This document shows, piece after piece, positions 45,786 to 57,100 of a stretch of 64,000 nucleotides of DNA; positions within the stretch are counted from its first letter, which is position 1; each line of letters begins with the position of its first letter. The stretch covers positions 18,283,213 through 18,347,212 of the forward strand of contig NC_079208.1 in NCBI RefSeq assembly GCF_026745355.1, written 5' to 3'. The notes below the pieces were generated by a model. It searched no databases. It was not told the DNA's origin and saw nothing but the letters and a program-made list of their open reading frames with translations. The position numbers were made by a program, and so were the translations under genes. Source of the stretch: Beta vulgaris subsp. vulgaris. Lineage: Eukaryota > Streptophyta > Magnoliopsida > Caryophyllales > Amaranthaceae.

Positions 45786-47043
45786 TATCTATTAAGTATT
45801 AACTAAGTATGTTGAATGTTTCTCGGTTTTAATCAATAGGTTTTGGAGAGAATAAAGAAGCCCAACGAAAGCAAGGCAGACTCACCTCCTCTACAAAAGG
45901 CGAAGGAAAAGGAGGGTTCAAGCAAGCCAAAGAAGGCGATTTCGGGGGAAGGAACGCAAGTCTCCAGAGGTTCAAGTCCTAAACAAAACCCTCCTAAACC
46001 TACTTGGATCGAGTCATTAACGCTTCAAGTTCTCAGTAAGGCATGCTCGTGGCTACATGCAAATATGCGTGATATGCCGGATGATACACCTTTTGAGGTT
46101 AAGTTGGGTGCCACGGGATTCAACTACCACGATGAAGCGTCGACATGGGTGTCCAAGGATGATGTGAAAGAGTTCCTTTTCGGAGATATGTTGAATGTTT
46201 CGTTAATTCAAGCATTCATGAGGTATAACATTGGTACTTATGAAATGTACGAACTTTCTTTGTAATATCTAATAATATATCTATGTTATGTATATGATGG
46301 TGCTTTAAATTGAAGATTACTCCAAGAGTCTCCTTGTGGACGCGGTCAGTTTGGGTGGTTATGTCCAGATTTCGTCCGAGCTGACAACTGTTTACAAAAC
46401 CCAGCTGAGGTTAAGGAGTATATTAAGCTATGTCTCCAAACAGCTCAACGTTCATAACATAAGTTCATATTTGCCCCTTGTTTATTTTGAAGAGTATAGT
46501 TCTTAACCTTATCCATTTTTAGCACTTAATAATTATTATACAATACAAGTATATACTCACATGATTGCTTCGTAACTTGATTTTGTGATTTTAGTGCCCA
46601 TTGGTCGCTTCTTGTGATTTCTCCTTCAAACAACATAGTATATCAGTTTGATTCTGCAGCTCAACATCCACCACGATCCTTACTCCTCAAATCATGCATA
46701 AATAGGTATGTTTATTATTAGCTCCAACACGTTTCACTAATTTCTTCCTTTGTCCACTTCTCACATGAAAATAATATAACTACAGCTGCTTGAAGAAGGT
46801 AGGGAGAACATGAAGAGTTTCTCAATGGAAAGCAATGAAGGTAATTCATATTATTTTTCTACTTTTTTCTTTAATTTTACAATAAACAAACATGTATATT
46901 TCTTGCATGATTTTTTTTATGTAATTCTATAATTAGTGTGCTCAACAACCCGGGGGAAACGAGTGTGGCTACTATGTGTTGAGGTTCATGTTCGATAGAG
47001 CCTCATGTTGCAAGGAAGTCGGGGATATTGACAAGGTATTATA

Positions 47044-48482
47044 TGATAGGCGTGTCGCGCACCTAACAAAAATAAATAACCTAACTAATCCTCCTAACTA
47101 TGTAGTAGGGTAAGTCAGAGTCGATCCCACAGAGAGAAAGTTGTTCTATGATTAGCTCTTAAATAATGGTAAGACTAAAAAAGATTAATATCAATGATTG
47201 TCGAAAACTATACTAATCAATATATAAATAAAAAGACTCTACAGTTAAGTATCCCCACTAGCACGAAGTAATACAAAATAATTCCTACCCCAAACTAATC
47301 AATTAAAGTTCACAAGGAAAAGTCACCCTATAAATTACCATAGACCTCTCCCGAGTATCTATGGCTTCTCTAATATGCATTCAAGCCTACTCCCGTGGAA
47401 TCATGCAAATTAAAGACATTAAACACGACACTTTAACTTCCTAACAATCCATTCTACCTACTCCCGTGGAGAACTTCATGTCCTTAATTGAAATACTCAA
47501 ATCCGTCAAAATCCAACTCCCGTTGTGATCAAGACAATGGAATTAATAACAATACTAGTTATCCCTAATCTAGTATTGGAATATGCACAATCAATTAAGC
47601 AAGAACAATTAACAATTAATATGAGAATTTAAAGAAACAATCATGAATTAAATCATACTAGGGTTCAACTTAACCATAGATAAAAGAAACTACTCTATCA
47701 TGAAATAAATAATGAAATCTAAATCTACTAAAGAAAACATAATAAAGAAATCAAAAAAGAAACTAATAAACTCATGAATTAATGAAAATAATAAAAACTA
47801 GGGTTTACACTAAAAACTAGAGAGAAAGAGAGGAGAGAAAACTAAAACCTAAAACCTAAAAATATAACGTGAGAGGGAGGAGGAGAAAGGATGAAAACCT
47901 ATCTAAATAAATATACAATAACCTAATATGACTTGGAAGTAATTTACAAGATAAGGAAAGTCTTAATTAAATCATTAATAAGCGGATTAGTCATCCGCGC
48001 GTACGCGTGGCAGATTCCAGCAGAAACAGTGCAATCTTCCAAAAGGCATAACTCCTTGACTAGAAGTCTCCTCGGGGCGTTCCACCTATCGTTGGAAAGC
48101 TCTTCAAGTCTAGTTTCCAAATCTGCTGGAATTACTCGATTTTAAGAACACATCAAAAGTTATGATCAGAAGAGTAGACATGACTCCTTTTTCACATTTC
48201 TTCTAATGATTTTCCGCTTCGTTTTCGCTCAAATTCGTACTATAAAATATCTATGACGATCCTTATGCATTGTAGCTTCCTTCCAAGTGCTCCTAATCCT
48301 CAAGCTTAATTAATCATACTCCAAATATGTCCTCAATGCATGAAATTCATCAAAAACAAGAAAACATACCGAATAGGAGTAGAAAAATATAACTTAAGAA
48401 TATAATGCATCAATGAACCTAAATAATGCTCTAAAATGCAACCTAAATGCACCTTAAAACTATATATAAAAATGACTTATCA
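47044..48482. mobile_element. TG...CA element with TTATA duplications, probably a solo LTR, 1.4 kb
   Basis: It starts TGATAGGCGTGTCGCGC at 47044 and ends GACTTATCA at 48482. The 5 bp TTATA is present at 47039-47043 and 48483-48487. The TG...CA ends, TGATA/TATCA inverted termini and 5 bp duplication indicate a solo LTR. The motif GTAGGGTAAGTCAGAGTCG near 47106 is one I have seen in other plant repeats but cannot assign. It lies three bases into the intron after exon 46937-47035. Confidence 0.82.
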
Positions 48483-48529
48483 TTATACATGACAACCCAT
48501 TTTCGCCTTTTTGGACCTTTTTTGGCCTT

Positions 48530-48850
48530 TGAAGTTCAATTTACATATTTTTCCATATTTAGACACATGTTAGGACATATATAGTACTAATAGCAACATA
48601 TATAACCATTAGAGTCAAGAACCGCCATTTCTCATGCTTTGAAACCCAATTTAGGTAAATTAAGGTCATTTAGGACCGATTTTAGACTTTCATGTTCATT
48701 TCCCTTAGATTCTCAAATTTAGCCACATGTTAAGACATATAAAGTACTAATAGCTACATATATAACCATTAGAGTTAAGAAAAACCATTTCTCATGCTTT
48801 GAAACCCATTTTGGGTAAATGAAGGTCATTTCGGGCCGATATTTGACTTC
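48530..48850. repeat. Two more units of the 160 bp repeat
   Basis: ACATGTTAGGACATAT at about 48565 and ACATGTTAAGACATAT at 48725 are 160 bp apart, and the surrounding sequence (ACCATTAGAGTCAAGAA, CTTTGAAACCCA) matches the units at 35763-36560. This is a different intron of the same gene. Confidence 0.88.
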
Positions 48851-49254
48851 TTAGCTCAACTTTAATTTCTTTAACCTCCCACACTTAGTCTCATTATTGA
48901 CTTCTTATGTGTGTTTCGTTATGAATGTTTTTATAAGGTGTTCATCAAGGGAAGCCAAGGGAGGATTATTTCACCACCTCTGAGATAAACGAGGTTCGGG
49001 ATTTGCTAGAACGCTACCTTACCGACATTTGCATGTGAGGATGATGTCGCGACTTTGAGTTTTTTTGATAGGATTATGTTACTAGCTACATTCACTTCAT
49101 ATGTTTATTTTTGATTTTAGTACTTATTTATAACTTCATTTGCAGTACATTATGAATATTATATTATATATAATAATACCATTTTAAGTAGCTTATACGA
49201 CACGTGCGTGAGATGTTTTCTAATTAAGGCAGGTTTAGATACAAGCTTTATATA

Positions 49255-49284
49255 AATATAATATATATATATATTTACTATAAT

Positions 49285-49319
<35 letters not shown>

Positions 49320-49335
49320 ATATTATACTTATATA
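49255..49335. repeat. TA microsatellite
   Basis: Interrupted (TA)n tract near the right end of CACTA-2. Confidence 0.95.
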
Positions 49336-49869
49336 TTAAAAGCCTTATGCGGTTCTGGAGAAAACCGCATCAGATTGTACACCTAGAGGTCCAAAACCTT
49401 GGCGCCAAGACCATAATCTGATGCGGTTTTTTGGGAAAACCGCATCAGATTTTTGTAACACCCCCAAATTACTCGCTTTTAAATAAATAATTTAGTAAAT
49501 AAAATTTGAGTAATTTATGAGTATTATCGCCACGTGACTAACACGCTTTCGGCGACCAACTACTAACTAACAAATAACTTGCAGCGGAAGACTTTTAACC
49601 AAAAATAATAATACTTCTTTATTAATAAAAGTAAATATTGTCTCAAAATCATATAAATAAAACCCTAATCTAGGTGAAGATCCCTTCCTAGTATGCTCCC
49701 ATGCACATCCAAAATTCACCTGAAAACTGCTTACCAAAAAGGTAAACAGGGCAAAGCCAAATAGGAAAAAGAAATACGCGTCAGTATAAAACTGAGTAGA
49801 AATGTACTAGATAAGTAACACATTTGTTAGTTCATAACAATTTTTCATTTGAAAACTCCATCACCAATA

Positions 49870-50115
49870 ATTCAAGAATAACTCTTTAAGAATAAACATT
49901 TTCAAACACTTAATAATAATTCAAGAATAACATTTTAAGAACAAATCTTTCCAAACATTGAATAATAATTCAAGAATAACCTTTTAAGAACAAACTCTTC
50001 CAAACACTTGAATAATAATTCAAGAATAACCTTTGAAGAACAAACCTTTCCAAACACTTGAATAATAATAATTCAAGAATAACCTTTTAAGAACAAACTC
50101 TTTCCAAACAAATTG
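49870..50115. repeat. Tandem repeat of about 60 bp in the solo LTR
   Basis: The unit TTCAAGAATAACCTTTTAAG with AACAAACTCTTTCCAAACAC is repeated about four to five times. Confidence 0.85.
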
Positions 50116-50416
50116 GATTAAAAAATATCCTGAAAACAATTCCTCTTCTTATCCCCCTTCTATTTTGCTAAGTGTGCACACCCCCAAGCTAGTCATCCAT
50201 CACGGAGCTATATCAAGGGGTAACTATAGTTGCCGACAAGTGGACTTTGAATCTCTTGATATTAATCAAACGGAAATAATAATAATATGACTTGTAAGTC
50301 ATGAATAAACCTCCTTTCCTCATAAGCAACTTTTTGAACATTCAAAGTTCATAAAAACCAATCAACATTTCCTTGTAAAATAATTTAATTTTCCAAAAAG
50401 GATAACAAAACTTCTA

Positions 50417-51592
50417 CTTCCTCCGTTTCAAAATAGATGGGACATTGTGATTAAAACGGACTCCTAGGCAAAATTTCATAAGTATGTTTAGGTAGTATAA
50501 TTAATTCTAGTGGTCCCATGTGAAAAGGAGGGAGAAACCTCTCCCCCAAACCTGCCCACCGGAAACCACCCTCCCTACCTGCCCACCGGAAAACCACCCT
50601 CCCCAAACTCGCCCACCGGCCATCCACCACAACACCTCCACCACCGGTCACCACCATCACTACCGAAAAACTTAAAAACAACCACCACCCGAAAAACTCA
50701 AAACAACCACCACCACTCAAAAACAACCACCACCACCCGAAAAACTCAAAAACAACCTCCTCCAACATCACTTTCTCTCTCCTCTTTTCCTCATCTTCTT
50801 CTAACAACAACAACAACAACAATGGCGAAAAACAATACCCTTTCTCATCTTACTTTACCGAAAACAAATCCGAGTTAAAACAACAACAATCGCCGAATTT
50901 CAACAACGTTTTCACTCCACAAGGTTCTTCTACTCCCTCGAAACTCGGGTCATTAGATAAAATCCGGAAGAATTTATCGGAGTTTCGCCGTCGATCGTCG
51001 GTTTCTACGCCGGAATCTCCTCCTACTTTTCAGCGAAATGTCGGAAACCCTAACCCTAACATTGTCGGGCAGAATCTGTTGAGAATTTGCCGGCGAATGT
51101 GTTTGGGAGGGAGATGAAGGAGAAGGAGGGGAAGAAAGGGAAAGAAGGCGGTGGCAAGGTCGAGGTGGTAGTGGTGGCGTTGGGTCGCATCTGGTGTCGA
51201 GTTGGTGGTAGTGTCGGGTTAGTAGTGACGGTGGTGGTCTCAGAGAGGAGAGAGAAGGGTGTGGCTAAGAGAGAGGGGTGGGTTGAGTTGAGGAGAGAGA
51301 GAGATGGGTGGTGGCTAAGAGAAAGGGGTGGGTTGAGTTGAGGAGAGAGAGATGGGTGGTGGCTATGAGAAAGGGGTGGGTGGGTCATAAAAAATGGTGG
51401 GAATTGTTAGTTTTAGGTTAGGATTAATCAGATTATTAGAGGTAGATTAATGTACATAACACAAGTTAGTAAGGGTAAAATGGTAAAATTGTAAGGCAAA
51501 AGTTACTAAATAAGGAAAAAAATAACAATGTATCATCTATTTTGAAACACCCCAAAATAGACAATGTCCCATCTATTTTGAAACGGAGGAAG
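50417..51592. mobile_element. Large Stowaway-like element with gene-like core, 1176 bp
   Basis: The termini are a perfect 31 bp inverted repeat beginning CTTCCTCCGTTTCAAAATAG, flanked by TA at 50415-50416 and 51593-51594. This is a Tc1/mariner (Stowaway) signature. At 1.18 kb it is several times longer than usual Stowaways. The core includes an open frame from about 50790 to 51115 (NNNGEKQYPFSSYFTENKSE, KLGSLDKIRKNLSEFRRRSS, TPESPPTFQRNVGNPNPNIV), which looks like the N-terminus of a real plant protein, preceded by a CT-rich leader. I do not recognise the donor. A second copy of part of the right terminal repeat lies at 51526-51552. Confidence 0.88.
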
Positions 51593-52635
51593 TATATAAA
51601 ATGATTGATAAAATCATTCTTTTTTTTCACTTCCAAGAGTGAATAATAAAATATTGTAACCATTTCAAACCAAATTTCTAAACCAATCCAACCATCAAAT
51701 CAATAAACAACTTTATCACATAAAATCATATTTCAAAAGATCTAGCTACATTACGTACCTTGATCTTGCACAAAAAGTATACTAGTATCTTCACTTATTC
51801 TTATACTTGAGTTTTCTCATAACCAACCAATAAGTAATTTACCACATGAATTTAATCATGAATTTAAACATGAATGACCTATCATGAGCATAATATTTTT
51901 GAGTAACAAATATGAAAATATTTTTCTTAAACCAAAGAAAATAGAAACTTGAATAAGAAATGTAAAACTAAAATAGATAGGAAGAGAAAGAAGAACTTTG
52001 AAGTAAGAGAGTATGGATTCTTCAAAGTTTTTTGTGTGGAAAAGATGGCTTAAGGTATGGAGTATTTATAGGAGTAGAATAGGTAGTACTTAATTTCAAA
52101 AATTAAATAGTTTGTAACATTCACCACAAATTTAGGAGATTAAACCAAGATTTGTAACCTCCATCATAAATTTGGAAGTTATAAGAAAACAAAACTCCCT
52201 CCAATCAACCATGAAATCCCGTAGGAATATATGGCCCAAAAAAAAAATTTTTTTTTTTTGGTTTTCTGATTTTTTTTGAGTAGGATTTAATACTAAAAGC
52301 TTAACAAATCCAATTTTGGCGCCATATTCTCGCCAAAATAATTAAAAATCAGTGAAAATACTAAAATACCCTTTGTTTTAAATATTTATTTTAGAAAATG
52401 AATATAAAATAAATATTTAATTATTTAAATAAATACTAAAAATATGGGGTATTACAATTTTAATCTAATCTGACGTGATTTTTCCTTAAAACCGCATCAA
52501 ATTATCCATTTTTGATGCGATTTTGGACCGCATCAGAATGATTTACACACCTGCTGCGAGCTCACCTGTTGCGGACCAAAACCGCATCTGAAAGCCCACA
52601 TTTGACCGCATCACTTTGGGTTTTTTCCACTAGTG

Positions 52636-52784
52636 ATATTATTAAGACTAATAAAATAATAGAACATCATTCATAAATATATATATCATTTTTCAACTCA
52701 AATCATAAGAGTATTTAGTATATAATTTGGCTAATGATCATAATTAACATTAAATAAGATAATTTAGAAATCGGGGCTATTACA
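52636..52784 (-). repeat. Gypsy LTR fragment, right of the CACTA complex
   Basis: It ends TCGGGGCTATTACA, the same terminus as the Tekay-like LTR. It is followed by CTCTACCACCCTTATAAGAAG, whose complement is a purine-rich tract, so this is the U3 start of a minus-strand 3' LTR. CACTA-2 inserted into it. Confidence 0.65.
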
Positions 52785-53408
52785 CTCTACCACCCTTATA
52801 AGAAGTTTCATCCTCGAGACTTATAAACAATTATTTACGACAACAAGTTAAACAATTACAAAACAGATTTCATTTATATAAGACAAATAATCAAGAGAAC
52901 TTTAACATCCATGTGTCAAATTCATTTCAATAACACACAAAGATCTCAAACTCTTAAGATATTAGGCTTCAACCTCCATCTACCATCACCTTTTGTATCT
53001 CTATTTAACTTTACTCGCGAAATCAAGGAGCAAAGAAGACAAAAGGGGCATACTTATTGAAAATGGATTTCAATAAATCTCATTTGCAAAGATTTCGTTT
53101 GAATTTTAAGAATTCAAAATATAAAAGTTTCATGAAATTCACATTTTAATCCAGTAAATAAAATTCATAAACAAATATGATACACCCCATAAAATAGAAC
53201 ACAATTTGACTTGTAAAGATCGGGAAAACCATGCAAATCACACTACCTTTGTAAGAATACTCTCCCACGAATATTGAAATGAACAACTATGAATTGAGGT
53301 TATCCCATAAGAATAGAAGAGTTTGATACCAAAAGTCAATCACACGACCAAAACCAGAACCAAGATCAATTATTTCCATATAAAGCGTTCAAGTCAAGTG
53401 ATCATGAG
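52785..53408 (-). other. Internal 3' non-coding part of a gypsy relic
   Basis: It follows the PPT. The stretch AAGTTTCATCCTCGAGACTT resembles the sequence just inside the 3' LTR of the element at 8478 (CAAAGTTCGTCCTCGAACTT). No coding sequence remains. Confidence 0.45.
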
Positions 53409-53935
53409 TGTAATCCCCCATAATTTTATGAATTTTATAAATACATTTTAATGTATATTTTTATATATTTTAGTATTTAAATAATTTATTTCTTAGTATG
53501 TTGACTATTTGAAAGTCAAAAGAATTATTTAATAATTTTAAGTAATCATATATTTTATAGAGTCATACTTTGAAAATTATTTAGGAAAAAATTGTTTTAA
53601 AAAAGCCAACTTTTTCGCGGTCTTTCCATTTTAAGTCTATCTTTTGATTATCCCTGATTGAGTTAAGCTTGTATGTTTGTTTTTTTCTATTGAATTTTTA
53701 AGCTGTTTGTAATTTGTTTATTAGGTTATTTATGATATTTGTTACAATGTCCCACTCTCAGGTCTCTCACCCTTACCTATTTTAGAAGAAGAGATATTGT
53801 TACAAGATTAGTGACCAATTTAATGAAAAAACAGTTGAAATTTAAATGGAATCAGACGTTTGAGGAAGCTTTTCAGATTTTGAAAGAGCGTTGGGTAAAA
53901 ACCCCATTTGTAATGATGTTTGGGCAAATGTACTC
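53409..53935 (+). pseudogene. Gypsy relic: LTR-like start and RT/RNase H fragment
   Basis: TGTAATCCCCCATAATTTTA at 53409 looks like the start of a plus-strand gypsy LTR. At about 53795-53935 the plus frame reads LVTNLMKKQLKFKWNQTFEE and AFQILKERWVKTPFVMMFG, the RT connection region also seen in the minus-strand element near 10600. The two relics in this area are in opposite orientation, so this is a composite of at least two elements. Confidence 0.65.
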
Positions 53936-53954
53936 ATGTGAAGTCCACACTTAG

Positions 53955-54130
53955 CGCCTCCGGAGCTGACTTTCGTACTTCCAGTCAAAACCCTCTCTCT
54001 CCAACATCAAATCAAATCAAATCAAATCAAATTCTTCTTCCCTTTATTTTTGCGGGGAAAAAAAAACATAGATAGTTGTTGATTTCTGTCTCAAAAATCA
54101 AAAATCTTCATCTTCTGGAAGAGTAAGAGA
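53955..54130 (+). promoter_or_regulatory. MED33 5' leader
   Basis: Short interval between the retroelement relic and the MED33 start codon. It has a (ATCAA)n microsatellite at about 54007-54033 and a TC-rich tract, as expected for a plant 5'UTR. A clear TATA box is not evident. Confidence 0.45.
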
Positions 54131-57100
54131 ATGAATCCAGGCATGAATGAAGGAGTTTGGGACAGCGTTCTGGAGCTGACAAAATCGGCTCAAGAGAAGA
54201 AAAGTGACTCAATGCTCTGGGCGATTCAACTCGGTTCTACCCTTAACTCAGCCGGCTTGACTCTGCCCTCTGTTGAACTCTCTCATTTACTAATTTCTCA
54301 TATTTGTTGGAATAACAATAACCCTATTGCTTGGAAGTTTCTTGAAAAGGCTTTAGCTCTCAACTTTGTTCCTCCTATGCTTATTCTTGCTTTGCTCTCC
54401 ACTAGGTAATTTCATTTCTTTTTTTTCTATTTTCTTTTATGTATGTATTGGTAATTGGTTTAGTTTCTTATGATCATTCATGTTAGCCGACTCCAAATCA
54501 TTCCGGGTTTCGGAAACATCTAAGGGGTCGTTTGGTTCAAGATATGGAATGGAAAGGGAATGGATACAAATAGAGGAGGGGAATGGTAACAAAGATGGTT
54601 ACCTTTATTGAGTGTTTGGTTCAAGCCAAGGAATGGAAATGAAGGCTAACCATTAACTTCAAGTAATGGATTTTGTTACTTGAAAAGGAGGGAAGGTAAC
54701 AAATTGGGGAAATCCATTACCATCAAGTAATGGTAATAGATTGATGAGGGGTTGAACCAAACAAGAAAAAAGAGAATCGGTAATTGATTCCGTTTCTTGA
54801 AATCCAAAAATAGGGAGCCAAACGACTCCTAAATTTCAATTACCAAATCAATAGCCAATGTTGAAATATATAGCATTTATAGATACTGATGGGGATAGAA
54901 TCACCATCATATTTGCTATTATACCACTAACAGCATGTTACATGTGTGATATGTATTATGGATGGATGGACGAATGAATTATTGAATTTTAAATGTTTTT
55001 TTTTTCCTGTCTTGTGTGTCAGCTCATATTCCTACTAGCTCTATTTAGTGCTTGTATTCTTGACTTGTTGCAGGGTGATACCGAGTCGACGTGTGCATCC
55101 GGCTGCCTATCGACTCTATCTGGAACTTCTCAAAAGACATGGTTCTTCTTTTGCATCTCAGCTACATGAATCAAACCACGAGAAGTAAGCATAACTTTCA
55201 GCCATAGCCTATTCTCCTTTTAAATGGGGACCACAATGTGTGAAATACAGTGTGCTTCAAGGTCTTTTTTTAGTACTTATCAAGGATATACTTGAATAGC
55301 TTTTAATTGCTGATATCTGCTAATCAATTCTGTCTATGTCTAAACTCTAGACTATTTTACACATCCCCAAAAAATTGCCAAAGAATGAAAGAAGGGAATT
55401 GGATGACAAGACCTATTTAGCAAAGCCTTATTGGAAATTGAAGTTGGTCCTAAGATGCTTTGTTACGTTTGTGGTTGTAGAAGGTTCAAGTCAATCTGTA
55501 TTTGTTTTCATGTTTCATTGATCTTCCCTTTTAATCTCATCAGATGTAGCTGCAGTCTGCACTACCTTCTGGGCAGATTGCCTGGATAATATGGTGAATG
55601 TAACCTTTTCTTGCAAAATAGAAGAATATTTGCTGTCACTGCTGACTGGCTCTCATACTGTGCTACTTTCTGCTCTCTGGCTTTTGGCACTTTTGGTTAA
55701 GATTTGAATGTCAACTTTAGAGATTTGTTTAGATTTCTTTCTCCCTACGATTCTCGAGCCTTTTTGATCTTCTATCATTGCGAAGGGACATGAATGAATC
55801 TTGCAGTGCAGTTGAAGTTAGTTTACAAATCAATTCCTAGATTGTAGGTCGTGAAGGATCAAACATCAAGTGCTTCTCATTATATCAAAGGGCATTAACT
55901 GATAAGTAATATCACATGCCAATCTATATGAGATAGTATCATGTCTAGGAATAGTAGATAACCTATCGTATGAGCACAGAAGGAGTATCGTTGGTATAAG
56001 TATATTATTGGCATTTTGTTGAGGTAAGGCTACAGACCCATGCAAGGAATATTTGACAAATGTATATATCTGAAGTGTTAATCTTAGTTTTTGCCAAAAT
56101 TGCTAATAATTAATGCTACCTGTCAAAATTTCCCCTGCTTGCCCGATATAAGTGTTTTTTTTTTTTTTAAATTCTTTTCCTAGTGGAGTTATGATAGGAG
56201 GCATAAGAATGAAAAAGTGAGATGTTTTCATAAGCTATATCACGAGTTCCATGTCATAGATTATGGGATAGTTTGTAAAACCTTCCTATTTTTACATTTG
56301 TGTCAGCCTCATAAGCGCACTTTTGAATTGAGCCCTCATCCTAGCTCATAACTTGAGCTGTTCTTCCTGCTTTTTTTCTCTCCTCTCTTGATTAAACAAA
56401 TCAAATTCTTTTTCTCTCCTCTCTTGATTAAACAAATCAAATTGTTTTTTCTGTAAAGTTCTTTCACTTTTCCAGTGGGGGGACCCAAGAAACAGATTAG
56501 CAATTATATGTTTCTTTTTTTGGATCTCAATAGATGAATTAACTTGTCATTAATTGAGACACAATGTACATTACTCTGACCCATAGCGCCTCATGATCCA
56601 TTGCTCTATTTTTATAATATTACTTCATTCCTTGAAAGGTGGTGTAAATGTTTATAGTTAGTTGTCCCAAACTATTGTCAAAATATCCATTTTGCGGTGG
56701 ATATATGGAATCCCCAAGATGTACATGAGTTATAATTTTTTTTAAAGATGGATTTATTTTGGGGTGGAGAGGAGTATAATTTCCTCTTACATATCCATAA
56801 TCTCCATATAATAATAAACTAATCCCTCCGTTTTCTAAAGATCTTCCGATACATTGAAGCGACAAAAACCACGGCAAGGAGGAGAGAGAATGTGAAAGCG
56901 GACCCTTTTTTATTATTTAAATAGGACAGAAAATGTGGTTGTGAGAGTGTAGAATTATGTGTGTTCAACAGGTGGGTGTAAGATAGTATGGAAATAGAAC
57001 ATACCTTTATTAAACAGGAAATAAAGTAAAAATGGGAAGCTTTTTTTTTGGAAATGGACTACGGAAAGTTTTCTCCTACAGTCACCAAGATGTTTTCTCA

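Larger units (their letters stand above)
35204..49040 (+). pseudogene. CACTA-2 gene: Ptta/En/Spm transposase-like protein with C48 (Ulp1-like) protease
   Basis: Exons I can place: 35204-35738, about 36630-36833, 43707-43964, 44745-45131, 45206-45460, 45840-46222, 46316-46458, 46595-46705, 46937-47035 and 48939-49036. Most junctions are GT-AG with fitting phases. Exon 1 has an acidic N-terminus (MVLDDVFVEEESDEVTDKS) and then LEYDALGQPCGQWHVKYGQH, like the plant transposase family PF03004. Exons 3-6 give SARQRNHYHHIGSYTYARAR and a C-terminal domain with EEIPCQLLLDVKDAG and YVLWPSAW. Later exons carry AHWSLLVIS, VYQFDSA and CAQQPGGNECGYYV, the His, Asp and Gln/Cys of a C48 cysteine protease. A TAA at 44871-44873 and a frameshift in the A-run near 35478 disable it. 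Confidence 0.8.
49454..52456 (-). mobile_element. Solo LTR (gypsy-type) in CACTA-2, 3.0 kb including an insert
   Basis: It begins TGTAACACCCCCAAATT and ends GGGGTATTACA. The 5 bp ATTTT occurs directly on both sides (49449-49453 and 52457-52461). No internal retroelement genes are present, so this is a solo LTR left by LTR-LTR recombination. About 1.18 kb of it is a later Stowaway-like insert (50417-51592), leaving about 1.83 kb of LTR. Terminal similarity to the Tekay-like LTRs suggests the same broad group and minus orientation. Around 49880-50110 there is a tandem block of AATAATTCAAGAATAACTTT-like units. Confidence 0.9.
33573..52635 (+). mobile_element. Outer CACTA transposon (CACTA-2) with nested insertions, 19.1 kb
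   Basis: It begins CACTAGTGGAAAAAACC at 33573 and ends with the reverse complement at 52635, flanked by target duplication ATA (33570-33572 and 52636-52638). Subterminal arrays of AAACCGCATC/GATGCGGTTT lie at 33600-33780, 49345-49450 and 52470-52620. Nested insertions at 36842-43618, 45530-45785, 47044-48482 and 49454-52456 account for about 11.5 kb, leaving a core of about 7.6 kb. The core carries a gene with Ptta/En/Spm-type and C48 protease domains, but I find no TNP2 (DDE) transposase, so it is probably non-autonomous. Confidence 0.93.

Noticed and set aside
50510..50878. Thr/Pro-rich 122-codon frame
   Set aside because: It runs through CCACCACC repeats. The more credible coding frame in this element is another one, from about 50790 to 51115.
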